Shown piece by piece: positions 1 to 6,567 of a DNA stretch of 41,315 bases. The notes under the pieces are model-generated. The model made no database searches, was not told where the DNA came from, and saw nothing but the letters and a program-made list of their open reading frames with translations. Source of the stretch: Pseudomonas akapageensis (GTDB lineage: Bacteria > Pseudomonadota > Gammaproteobacteria > Pseudomonadales > Pseudomonadaceae); NCBI RefSeq assembly GCF_011355085.1, contig NZ_VXCP01000017.1, positions 128,687 through 170,001 on the forward strand, read 5' to 3'. Made by a program: the position numbers and the translations under genes. The stretch's first letter is position 1, and each line of letters starts with the position of its first letter.

Positions 1-10
1 TGGCACGGCA

Positions 11-35
11 TTCCCACGCAGTGCGTGGGAACGAG
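11..35. repeat. REP-like palindrome, GTTCCCACGC family
   Basis: An inverted repeat TTCCCACGCA / TGCGTGGGAA followed by CGAG. The same family recurs at 801-829 and as an inverted pair at 36381-36492. It lies just 3' of the DUF3077-like gene at 70-396, as the 801-829 copy does for the second gene copy, so it was part of the duplicated unit. It may form a 3' hairpin that stabilises or ends the minus-strand transcript. Confidence 0.75.
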
Positions 36-69
36 AAAAGATGCACGCGGTAGCCGCTACGCCACCTGC

Positions 70-396
70 TTACAACCCGCCACCAGCCTCACGCTCAGGA
101 CTCATGCCCTCAGCGCCATCCAGCAACGCATCGACAATGGCCTTGGCTGTTTCGATCGAATGCATCGTCGCCCATATCAGGCCTTTCTCGTGGACACCGG
201 AGCATTCGGTGGCGGCGTGAGCCGTATCGACTGCGCATTTGAGAAAGAGCGATGCATGGACCAGCGCGTCTTCGGCATTGATCCCGGCGCGTACGGCGAA
301 CAAGGGTTCGTGGCCGGCGTCGCAGGAGCCGAAGGGGGTGGTGACGGTTTTGAGAATAGTGCCGGCGGGTGGTGGATCGGGGACGATTTTGATCAT
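70..396 (-). CDS. DUF3077/DUF6124-like small protein, copy 1
   Basis: A 108-residue soluble protein beginning MIKIVPDPPPAG, with the motif FGSCDAGHEPLFAVRAG at about residues 22-38 and SPERE near the C-terminus. It has no signal peptide or membrane segment. I recognise it as one of the small Pseudomonas proteins of unknown function that carry the FGSCDAGH-LFAVRPG signature, and place it in DUF3077 or DUF6124 from memory. Its function is unknown. The start at 396 has an AAGGAG ribosome site 7 nt upstream. A near-identical paralogue (about 3 differences in 108 residues) lies at 853-1179 on the same strand. The coding identity ends abruptly at the start codon, where the structured leader at 397-650 begins. 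The reading frame is intact and probably expressed under RNA control. Confidence 0.8.
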   Translation of the reverse strand: MIKIVPDPPPAGTILKTVTTPFGSCDAGHEPLFAVRAGINAEDALVHASLFLKCAVDTAHAATECSGVHEKGLIWATMHSIETAKAIVDALLDGAEGMSPEREAGGGL

Positions 397-650
397 GGTA
401 AAACTCCTTCGTATAGATGGGAGCCATCACCGCCTGCCGCCAAGCAGGTAAGGGTGACGGATTGCGCAAGGTTGGCGGACCGGTACGAAGGAACCCCGGC
501 ACTTCCGAAGAAGTCCATGCGCAACCCGCCATAACACGACATCGCAGGCAAAAAAATAGCGCCTGCAAATGGAATGGGGGCGCTGTTGCGCCTTCGTATC
601 GGGCCGCCAAGCCCGAATCGCTGAATTTGCAGCGATCGGACGAAGGTTAG
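397..650 (-). promoter_or_regulatory. Structured 5' leader of DUF3077-like copy 1, with decoy ribosome-site module
   Basis: Read on the minus strand, 5' to 3': hairpin 636-617 (ATCGCTG/CAGCGAT); hairpin H2 614-601 (GGGC, loop TTGGCG, GCCC); strand A2 598-591 (TACGAAGG); hairpin 592-579 (GGCGC/GCGCC), which competes with a terminator-like stem 584-579/563-558 followed by seven T; helix C 530-518 with 468-456 (13 bp including G-U pairs). Helix C encloses a UUCG-loop hairpin at 514-501 and the receptor strand, A3 491-484 (CCTTCGTA) plus B3 478-472 (CCGCCAA). Then come hairpin H4 448-433 (CCTGC, loop TTGGCG, GCAGG) and A4 413-406 (TACGAAGG), which overlaps the ribosome site. A3 is perfectly complementary to both A2 and A4, and B3 to the loops of H2 and H4. 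All pairings are kept in the diverged leader at 1180-1435. This suggests translational switching; the ligand or trigger is unknown. Confidence 0.7.
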
Positions 651-705
651 CGCGGTCGGGGAGAGGGTGCAACAGTGGATGAGCAGCAGGCCTGCCACGG
701 ACCCC

Positions 706-752
706 TGTAGCCGCTGCCGCAGGCTGCGCTGGAGTCCCGCAGGGGCTCTCTA
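706..752. repeat. Truncated copy of the 108-bp GTAGCCGCTGCC repeat
   Basis: Begins CTGTAGCCGCTGCCGCAGGC and continues into GGAGTCCCGCAGGGGCTC. The middle and distal arm found in the full copies at 1491-1598 and 15019-15125 are missing. It lies between the two DUF3077-like units, next to another REP family at 801-829. Confidence 0.7.
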
Positions 753-800
753 GTGTTCTTGAGTACTTGCGCCCGCTTCGCGGTCGAGCGCAGCCTTTTC

Positions 801-829
801 CTCGTTCCCACGCAGAGCGTGGGAACGAG
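801..829. repeat. REP-like palindrome, GTTCCCACGC family
   Basis: The perfect inverted repeat CTCGTTCCCACGC / GCGTGGGAACGAG with a 3-nt centre. It sits 24 bp beyond the stop codon of DUF3077-like copy 2, the same relative place as the copy at 11-35 after copy 1. Confidence 0.8.
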
Positions 830-852
830 ATAATAGCCGCTATGCCATCTGC

Positions 853-1179
853 TTACAGCCCGCTACTAGCCTCACGCTCAGGGCTCATGCCCTCAGCGCC
901 ATCCAGCAACGCATCGACAATGGCCTTGGCTGTTTCGATCGAATGCATCGTCGCCCATATCAGGCCTTTCTCGTGGACACCGGAGCATTCGGTGGCGGCG
1001 TGAGTCGTATCGACTGCGCATTTGAGAAAGAGTGATGCATGGACCAGCGCGTCTTCGGCATTGATCCCGGCGCGTACGGCGAACAAGGGTTCGTGGCCGG
1101 CGTCGCAGGAGCCGAAGGGGGTGGTGACGGTTTTGAGAATAGTGCCGGCGGGTGGTGGGTCGGGGACGATCTTAATCAT
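853..1179 (-). CDS. DUF3077/DUF6124-like small protein, copy 2
   Basis: A 108-residue near-duplicate of the product of 70-396. I see an Ala to Thr change at about residue 59 and GG to SS just before the C-terminus. The frame stays open upstream to 1284, but the true start is the ATG at 1179. There the homology with copy 1 begins, and TAGGAG lies 7 nt upstream. The upstream extension would translate structured leader and is not credible as protein. The gene is first in the minus-strand direction, with copy 1 about 450 bp downstream. Its function is unknown. Silent differences from copy 1 are few, so the coding parts were duplicated recently or are kept alike by gene conversion, unlike their leaders. 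Confidence 0.8.
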   Translation of the reverse strand: MIKIVPDPPPAGTILKTVTTPFGSCDAGHEPLFAVRAGINAEDALVHASLFLKCAVDTTHAATECSGVHEKGLIWATMHSIETAKAIVDALLDGAEGMSPEREASSGL

Positions 1180-1435
1180 GGTGAATCTCCTAACGTCTTG
1201 TCGGGATCTCCACGCATCGTGACCAAACGATGGGTGGCGACTGTGCGCAGGTTGGTCAACCGGGACGTTAGGCACCCGGCGCATCCGAGGATGCCCCGCG
1301 CACAGCCGCCATGAAGCTCATGCAGGCATAAAAAAACGCCCGCATAAGAATGGTGGCGCTTGTGCGCCTAACGTTGAGCAGGTGACCAAACCTGGTCGCT
1401 GATTTGGCAGCGACGGGCGAAGGTTAGCGCGGTCG
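1180..1435 (-). promoter_or_regulatory. Structured 5' leader of DUF3077-like copy 2 (covarying with copy 1)
   Basis: It has the same plan as the leader at 397-650 but different bases. Minus strand, 5' to 3': hairpin 1414-1395 (GTCGCTG/CAGCGAC); hairpin H2 1394-1379 (CAGGT, loop TTGGTC, ACCTG); A2 1374-1366 (ACGTTAGGC); hairpin 1368-1355 (GGCGC/GCGCC) next to a weak 4-bp stem with seven T; helix C 1310-1298 with 1248-1236 (13 bp, one G-U). Helix C encloses a hairpin at 1294-1281 (GCATC, CTCG, GATGC) and the receptor, A3 1272-1264 (CCTAACGTC) plus B3 1258-1252 (TGACCAA). Then come hairpin H4 1232-1215 (CATCG, loop with TTGGTCA, CGATG) and A4 1197-1189 (GACGTTAGG), which overlaps the TAGGAG ribosome site. 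Each change relative to copy 1 in A and B appears in all three strands that must pair. Confidence 0.7.
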
Positions 1436-1490
1436 GGGAGAAGCTGCAACAGGGGATGAACGGTGATGAGCGGAAGTTATGGCGGACTCC

Positions 1491-1598
1491 TGTAGCCGCT
1501 GCCGCAGGCTGCGCTCGCCTGCGCAGCAGGCGCAGGATTTCAAGATCGCCGGGGAGCCCCTACGGGACTCCAGCGCAGCCTGACGGCAGCGGCTACGA
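1491..1598. repeat. 108-bp GTAGCCGCTGCC imperfect inverted repeat, full copy
   Basis: Starts TGTAGCCGCTGCCGCAGGCT and ends with the complementary arm GCAGCGGCTACG. Two shorter inner palindromes (CGCCTGCGCAGCAGGCG and GGGAGCCCCTACGGGACTCC-like) lie in the middle. Nearly identical copies are at 15019-15125 and 40817-40922, with a partial one at 706-752. It is a Pseudomonas-type dispersed intergenic repeat with no coding potential. Confidence 0.8.
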
Positions 1599-1710
1599 CG
1601 ATTGTGGTATGGCGCAAATTGGCCGCTAGACAGCCCAAAAGGCCATCCCCGAGAAAATTCGCAGCCAAGTTCAGAAGCGTCTGATAGTTCCGATTTTATC
1701 CAACCAATAG

Positions 1711-2157
1711 TTTTGTCATCCGAATGAGCCTATCGGAGATGACGCCGCCCGGTTGTTGAATCGCCCCGGGGGTTGTTATCGAGTCGAGACATTCAAACCG
1801 TTTTGGGTGCTGCCTAATATCTTTCACCCAAGGGTGCATCATGACGAACTGGATAAACCACAATGGTTTCCATGGTGGGGCTATCCGGGATTTTTTCGAC
1901 TCTATGATCATCGTAGCGGTGAATTAATTTCAGAAACCAAAATCTACGACCTGGAATCGGCAGGCGGGCGAATGTCTTGGGGAGGCGGTTCAGGGGAAAT
2001 ATTTGCCGGAATGATCCCCGTCGGCCCTAACGTGGCTGACTGTATGGGTGACCGACCTGGTAGTTCGAAACCTAACGAATGAGAACCTTACGGAGATGAC
2101 CCTCAGGGCCAGGAATGGATCAAAGCAGGTATCGCCTATGCGAAATCCCTCGGCTAC
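1711..2157 (+). pseudogene. Decayed hypothetical gene fragment (WFPWWGYPGFFRLYD protein), possible effector/immunity remnant
   Basis: The frame opens at 1711 after a stop at 1708 and has no good start; the first possible is TTG at 1753. It encodes protein-like sequence with PFWVLPNIFHPRVH, WFPWWGYPGFFRLYD, GELISETKIYDLESAGG and GEIFAGMIPVGPNVADC. It then runs into unrelated-looking residues and a TGA at 2080-2082. After this stop the same frame continues with DPQGQEWIKAGIAYAKSLGY and ends at a TAA (2155-2157), which reads like the real C-terminus of a protein. So one gene has a lost 5' end and an internal stop or junction, or two gene ends are fused. The WFPWWGYPGFFRLYD region resembles small Pseudomonas and enterobacterial hypothetical proteins (perhaps DUF6201), which I could not confirm. 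Similar proteins often lie near type VI secretion genes, but none is visible here. Confidence 0.5.
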
Positions 2158-2566
2158 TAAATGGCTGCTTGCTCTGCTGACGGTGGCGACACTGGGCCAG
2201 GCAGCCTGGATTTCCTTCAGTGGCGAAAGCCCTCCACAACTGAGCAAGGTTGTGAACAAAACGCCGATAGGTCAGAACGGCTTTGTCTATGAAGTGCAGA
2301 GTGATTCTGGCGGTGCCACAGTTCCCTTCGTTTACTTCTACTACGTACTGGAGCGCCAGGCGAGTGACGAGGGTGCGTTGTCTGCGCTTCGGGAAAAGTC
2401 TCCCTTTCTTGCCACGCGCCAATCCGGCGCCATCGTGTCTGTTTCGGGAAACAGAATCAGGGCGCACACCCAAGACACCGTCTACAGCTTTTCCAGCCTG
2501 GCGGTATATGGGAAGAAGGATCAGACAGCTGTCGTGATCATTGATCTGGACTCCGTACAACCCTGA
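2138..2566 (+). CDS. Hypothetical single-pass membrane or exported protein
   Basis: 142 residues from the ATG at 2138. The N-terminus MRNPSATKWLLALLTVATLG is a short basic stretch followed by a hydrophobic segment (about residues 8-25), either a membrane anchor or an uncleaved signal. The rest is a soluble domain with QNGFVYEVQSDSGGATVPF at about residues 46-64 and VYSFSSLAVYGKKDQTAVVI near the end. The frame is open further upstream to 2048, but that part overlaps the decayed gene in another frame and would place charged residues before the signal-like segment. The start overlaps the last codons of the upstream fragment, as in a translationally coupled pair, so the two probably once formed an operon. 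I do not recognise the family. A role as a type VI or toxin immunity protein is only a guess from the context. Confidence 0.6.
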   Translation: MRNPSATKWLLALLTVATLGQAAWISFSGESPPQLSKVVNKTPIGQNGFVYEVQSDSGGATVPFVYFYYVLERQASDEGALSALREKSPFLATRQSGAIVSVSGNRIRAHTQDTVYSFSSLAVYGKKDQTAVVIIDLDSVQP

Positions 2567-2628
2567 AGCGCCACATGGATAGCTTTTTCAAACTCATCAA
2601 GCCGACACCCATGGGCATAAGGCTTGCC

Positions 2629-3537
2629 TCATTCACGTTCCTGCCAATGCGCCTTGAGATACTCAATGAACACCTTGACCTTGCGCATACTGCGGCGATG
2701 GGCCAGGTAGAGCACATGGATCCAGGGGCCGAACGCGCTGGGTTCGCGCCAGTATTCAGGCATTAGCTCGACCAATTCGCCCCGTGCCAGGTAGGGAGCG
2801 GCGCTCCACTGCGGGAGAAACTGCAGGCCCTGGCCGTCGAGCAGGCAGGCCAGGAGAAAGTCGTAGTTGTCGCTGGCCACCCGTGGCGTCGGTTGCGTGA
2901 GACGAATGCGCTGGTCCCCCTGGGTGACCCACCAGAAATGCCGGTTTAGCAGGGGGTGGCGGAAGATCAGCCAGTCATGCTGCTGATAATTGTCCAGGGT
3001 CACCTCCTTGCCCTTGCGCTTCAGATAAGTCGGGCTTGCGCACAGCAGCATGCGATTCTCCACCAGCGGCTGGGCGATCACCCCTGGCAGGTCGATCGGG
3101 CCATCGCGCAGGGCCAGGTCGTAGCTGCCGTCTACCAGGTCGGCATAGGTATCGCTCAGGTCCACTTCCAGGTGAACTTGCGGGTGATCGCGCAGATAGC
3201 GGCAACACACCTCATTGAGAAAGGCCGGCGCGAAGGAGGGCGGGGCGGTGATGCGCAAGCCGCCCCGTAGCTCGTGTTGCAGTTGCTCCACGCCCTCGCT
3301 GGCGAGCTGCAGCTGCATCAGCGCCTGTCGCGCACCTTCCAGATAAATGTGTCCGGCCTCGGTCAGCGCCATGCGCCGGGTGGTGCGGTCGAACAGGCGG
3401 GTCCCGAGTTCCTCTTCCAATTGCGCCACAGCCTTGGTCAAGGCTGATGGCGTCTTCCCGATCATGTCGGCGGCACGGCTGAAATTACCCTGTTCGGCGG
3501 TGGCGACGAACATGGTCAGGGCGCTCATTTTATCCAC
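2629..3537 (-). CDS. LysR-family transcriptional regulator
   Basis: 302 residues. An N-terminal winged helix-turn-helix (about 1-60) has the LysR pattern FVATAEQGNFSRAADMIGKTPSALTKAVAQLEEELGTRLFDRTTRR. A substrate-binding domain follows (about 90-295), with GGLRITAPPSFAPAFLNEV and LPQWSAAPYLARGELVELMPE, typical of the CrgA/DmlR-like group. The start is GTG at 3537 with AGGA 8 nt upstream; the ATG at 3528 lies too far from that site. It is transcribed divergently from the amidohydrolase at 3645, the usual layout for a LysR activator and its target operon. The likely target site is the inverted repeat at 3586-3626. Its inducer is unknown but is probably a substrate or product of the neighbouring hydrolases. 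Confidence 0.93.
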   Translation of the reverse strand: MDKMSALTMFVATAEQGNFSRAADMIGKTPSALTKAVAQLEEELGTRLFDRTTRRMALTEAGHIYLEGARQALMQLQLASEGVEQLQHELRGGLRITAPPSFAPAFLNEVCCRYLRDHPQVHLEVDLSDTYADLVDGSYDLALRDGPIDLPGVIAQPLVENRMLLCASPTYLKRKGKEVTLDNYQQHDWLIFRHPLLNRHFWWVTQGDQRIRLTQPTPRVASDNYDFLLACLLDGQGLQFLPQWSAAPYLARGELVELMPEYWREPSAFGPWIHVLYLAHRRSMRKVKVFIEYLKAHWQERE

Positions 3538-3585
3538 TTATCTATTCCTGTCAGGCACAGAAGTTGTGCGGCAACTGGCATTCAG

Positions 3586-3626
3586 TTGTTGATTCCGCTT
3601 GGTTATTCTTCGCTGCGAATCAACAA
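3586..3626. promoter_or_regulatory. Inverted repeat in the LysR/amidohydrolase divergent region
   Basis: Two perfect 10-bp arms, TTGTTGATTC (3586-3595) and GAATCAACAA (3617-3626), flank a 21-bp centre. An inner ATTC-N8-GAAT (3605-3620) lies within the right half. The element ends 18 bp before the ATG of the amidohydrolase and lies 49 bp upstream of the LysR start. It is a plausible LysR operator, though it could also form a hairpin in the operon's leader. Confidence 0.5.
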
Positions 3627-3644
3627 AAATAAAGAGGAAAACTC

Positions 3645-5372
3645 ATGAAGCAGCTACTGCCGCTGGCGATAGCGTCCGCCTTGGCCTGTGCCTCAATGGA
3701 AAGTATGGCGGCAGTCGACCTGATCCTGCACAACGCCAGGGTCTATACGGCCGAGCCGGGTCAGCCTTTGCAACAGGCGGTAGCCGTCGAGGACGGCAAG
3801 GTGCTAGCCGTCGGTACCGATGCGCAAGTCCTGGGTCTCAAGGCGCCTGGTACCCAAGTGATCGACCTGGGGGGCAAAGTGTTGATGCCGGGCTTTATCG
3901 ACTCCCATTCCCATACGGTGAAGGGGGGGCTGCAACTGCGTCAGGCCAACCTGGATGGGCAGATGTTGCCGCTCGCCGAAATGGAGGCGCGTCTGCGTCA
4001 GTGGCGGAAGGACGGCAAGGCAAGGCATGGCGATATTCTCAGCGTCGGCGGATTGCCATCGACTTACTGGAGCCAGCTGGAGGCCTTTGAGCAGCGTTTC
4101 AACCAGGGCGAGTGGGCAGATCAGCCGATCCTCTTCCTTGGCTGGGACCTGCACACCGGCTGGGCCAACCAGGCCATGCTCAAGCGCGCTGGCATCGACG
4201 CTTCCCGGGTCAAGGCGCTGAAGGGCGAGGACGTGGCCACCATCGGTCATCATCCGGACGGACGCCCCAACGGTTTCCTGGTCGACGCCGGCCTCTACCC
4301 GGTGCAGGCACTGCTGCCGCCGCCGACCCACGAAGAGTTGATGGCAGGCGGCCGTGCAGCGCTGGCCTACTACAAGAGCCTCGGTATCACTGGCTGGATG
4401 GACCCGATCGCTAACGAAGTACCCGGGGCGGACGTGACCAATACGTCCGTCGGGGTGCTGCCGATCTACAAGGCGCTGGCCGATAACGGCGAGCTCACGG
4501 CCCATGTCGCGGCGCTGTTGATGGCCGACTCCAAGGCGACGCCGGCCGATCTCGATGCCCTGGACAAGGTGCGCCAGCAATTTCTGGGCGTCGCCAATCT
4601 GACCCTGCCGGGCATCAAGATCTTTGCCGACGGCGTGGCCGAGGTCCCGGCTCAGAGCGCCGCCATGCTGGAGCCCTACAAAAACTCGAAAAAGTCCGGT
4701 GAGTTGCTGATCGACCCTGCCCACTTTGGCGAACTGGTCAGTGCCGCTGACGCCCGTGGCTGGCTGGTGCACATCCACGCCATCGGCGACCGCGCGGTGC
4801 GTGAATCGCTCAATGGCATCGAGCGGGCGCGCAAGGACCGGCAAAGCGGCATCGCCCACTCCATCACCCATCTGCAAATGGTCAACCCCAAGGACTTCGC
4901 CCGCTTCAAGGCGCTGAATGTCATCGCGTCCATGCAGCTCTACTGGGCCAGCGCCGATGAATCGAGCATGGATCTGGTCAAGCCCTATGTCAGTGCTCAG
5001 GCGTTCAAGTATTCCTACCCGACCCACTCGTTGCTGAAGAACGGCGCCACCCTGGCCGGTGCCAGCGACTGGCCGATCACCACCCCTGACCCCTGGAAGG
5101 CCATTTACCAGGCGGTGAGCCGCACGGGACCCAAAGGCGTACTCAATGCCGCCGAAGACATCGATCGCCAGGCCATGTTCCAGGCCTACACCCTCAATGC
5201 CGCGCGCACCCTTCGCCTGGAGAACCAGATCGGATCGCTCAAGCCCGGCAAACAGGCCGACATGATCGTGCTCGACCGCGACGTCTTCAAGGTCAAGCCC
5301 GAAGCCCTGCGTGACACCCAGGTACTCAACACCTACTTCGCCGGTCGCGAGATCTACTCGCGCAAACCCTGA
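3645..5372 (+). CDS. Exported amidohydrolase (YtcJ-like, amidohydrolase family 3)
   Basis: 575 residues. A signal peptide (MKQLLPLAIASALACASMES, cleavage near AMA-AVD at about residue 23) points to the periplasm. The metal-dependent hydrolase features are PGFIDSHSH at about residues 84-92 (the HxH metal ligands), HIHAIGDRAV in the middle (further ligand His and Asp) and GASDWPITTPDP near the C-terminus (the final Asp). The C-terminal GSLKPGKQADMIVLDRD closes the composite beta-sandwich typical of the superfamily. Ribosome site AGAGGA lies upstream. The C45-family enzyme starts 28 bp downstream on the same strand. Family members hydrolyse amide bonds in N-acyl or cyclic amides; the substrate cannot be read from sequence. 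Probably LysR-controlled. Confidence 0.9.
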   Translation: MKQLLPLAIASALACASMESMAAVDLILHNARVYTAEPGQPLQQAVAVEDGKVLAVGTDAQVLGLKAPGTQVIDLGGKVLMPGFIDSHSHTVKGGLQLRQANLDGQMLPLAEMEARLRQWRKDGKARHGDILSVGGLPSTYWSQLEAFEQRFNQGEWADQPILFLGWDLHTGWANQAMLKRAGIDASRVKALKGEDVATIGHHPDGRPNGFLVDAGLYPVQALLPPPTHEELMAGGRAALAYYKSLGITGWMDPIANEVPGADVTNTSVGVLPIYKALADNGELTAHVAALLMADSKATPADLDALDKVRQQFLGVANLTLPGIKIFADGVAEVPAQSAAMLEPYKNSKKSGELLIDPAHFGELVSAADARGWLVHIHAIGDRAVRESLNGIERARKDRQSGIAHSITHLQMVNPKDFARFKALNVIASMQLYWASADESSMDLVKPYVSAQAFKYSYPTHSLLKNGATLAGASDWPITTPDPWKAIYQAVSRTGPKGVLNAAEDIDRQAMFQAYTLNAARTLRLENQIGSLKPGKQADMIVLDRDVFKVKPEALRDTQVLNTYFAGREIYSRKP

Positions 5373-5400
5373 CAGCTAATGCAAAAGAGGAATCCAACAC

Positions 5401-6477
5401 GTGAACATTCATTGCTTCGTCACCGACACCCAAAATCCGAGTCTTCGGGGACGGCAAATAGGCGAAACCTGGGCGCAACAGATCGGGCAAACGGTGGCGC
5501 TGTATCTCGATTTTTTCACCCAGGTGGATATTGCTCCGGCACAGGTTCGCTCACTGGGTGAAGCCAGTCTCGATGCCCTTGAGGCCTGGAGCCCGAGCCT
5601 GGCCCAGGAAGTGGTTGCGATCGCCGACGGTGCCGGCATCGCGCGCTGGCAGCTGGCGAGCCTGAATGCCCGTACCGAAATTCTGGCCGTGATGCCCGCT
5701 TCCACCGAAGGGGAGTGTTCGACGGCCGTGTTCGCACCCACGGGCCCAGTCGCGCCCCGGACCATCCAGACCTGGGACTGGCACGACTCCCTGGTGCCCC
5801 ATGGCCTGATGCTTCAACTTACTGGCAAATCCGGTATCGCGGTCAAACTCTTTACCGAGTTCGGCATGCTGGGGAAAATCGGCGTGAACAGTGCGGGTCT
5901 GGGGCTGCACTTCAATATCCTGCACCACGACAGCGACAATGCCGTCGCGGGTGTGCCGGTGCATGCCATTGCCCGCCGCATTCTGGAAGAGGCCACCAAC
6001 GTGGAAGAGGCCATCGCCCTGGCGCGGTCGGCGCGTGTGAGCGCGTCAACGGTCCTTACGGTCTTCTCGCGGCAAGACAGCAGCCCGCGCGCAGCGAGCA
6101 TCGAACTCTCTGCTGCCGGAACTGCGGTGGTCCTGCCGCGCGAGGATGGCTGGATCACCCACACCAACCACTTCCTCGACAGCGGCCTGAGTCGTGGCGA
6201 GCGGACCCCGGATGCCTCCACGACCTATGCGCGCCTGGCCCATGTGAATGGGGCGCTGGCCGGCATGACCCACGGCGACTTGAGAAGGCGAGCGGACGCC
6301 ATGTGTGGCGCCGCCGGCGCGCAGGCGCCCATCTGCTTCCACCCCGATCTGAGCATGCCGCCGACAGAGCGCTGGGAAACCCTGCTGACCATCGGCATCG
6401 ACACGGAGGATTTCGCCCTCGAATACGCGGCAGGTAACCCAAAACAACTCGCTGAAAAAGGCCATGTGCGTTTCTGA
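5401..6477 (+). CDS. Peptidase C45 / acyl-CoA:6-aminopenicillanate acyltransferase-like Ntn-hydrolase
   Basis: 358 residues from GTG at 5401, with AGAGGA 9 nt upstream. It matches the C45 (AAT) fold: an N-terminal pro-region, then the self-cleaving nucleophile Cys106 in GECSTAVFAP, followed by TIQTWDWHDSL and later GKIGVNSAGLGLHFNIL and WITHTNHFLD. In this family the precursor cuts itself before the Cys, which then becomes the N-terminal nucleophile for hydrolysis or transfer of an acyl-amide bond. No signal peptide is seen, so it is likely cytoplasmic. It sits between an exported amidohydrolase and an MHS transporter, so the three may release, import and further cleave an N-acylated compound. 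Despite the family name nothing indicates penicillin synthesis; most bacterial members are amidases of unknown substrate. Confidence 0.85.
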   Translation: MNIHCFVTDTQNPSLRGRQIGETWAQQIGQTVALYLDFFTQVDIAPAQVRSLGEASLDALEAWSPSLAQEVVAIADGAGIARWQLASLNARTEILAVMPASTEGECSTAVFAPTGPVAPRTIQTWDWHDSLVPHGLMLQLTGKSGIAVKLFTEFGMLGKIGVNSAGLGLHFNILHHDSDNAVAGVPVHAIARRILEEATNVEEAIALARSARVSASTVLTVFSRQDSSPRAASIELSAAGTAVVLPREDGWITHTNHFLDSGLSRGERTPDASTTYARLAHVNGALAGMTHGDLRRRADAMCGAAGAQAPICFHPDLSMPPTERWETLLTIGIDTEDFALEYAAGNPKQLAEKGHVRF

Positions 6478-6499
6478 CACATAGCCGCAACCCAGGCGT

Positions 6500-6522
6500 G
6501 TCGCCATGTTTACCGTGGCGAC
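6500..6522 (+). other. Intercistronic hairpin
   Basis: Arms GTCGCCA (6500-6506) and TGGCGAC (6516-6522) form a 7-bp stem with a 9-nt loop in the 90-bp gap between the C45 enzyme and the transporter. There is no T-run, so this is not a standard terminator. It could tune relative mRNA stability within the operon. Confidence 0.45.
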
Positions 6523-6567
6523 CCGCCATGGGCAACGTCGTCAATAATTACAAGATGAGCACTGCAA

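Noticed and set aside
393..698. Minus-strand open frame of 101 codons over the leader of DUF3077-like copy 1
   Set aside because: It covers the structured leader, has no ribosome site, and its frame is not kept in copy 2, where the same structure is present. It is better explained as RNA structure.
853..1284. Longer 143-residue version of DUF3077-like copy 2
   Set aside because: The extra 35 residues are translated leader. Homology with copy 1 and the ribosome site place the start at 1179.
3804..5027. Long minus-strand open frame opposite the amidohydrolase
   Set aside because: High-GC shadow frame. The plus-strand protein has a signal peptide and all metal motifs, while the shadow has no recognisable domain.
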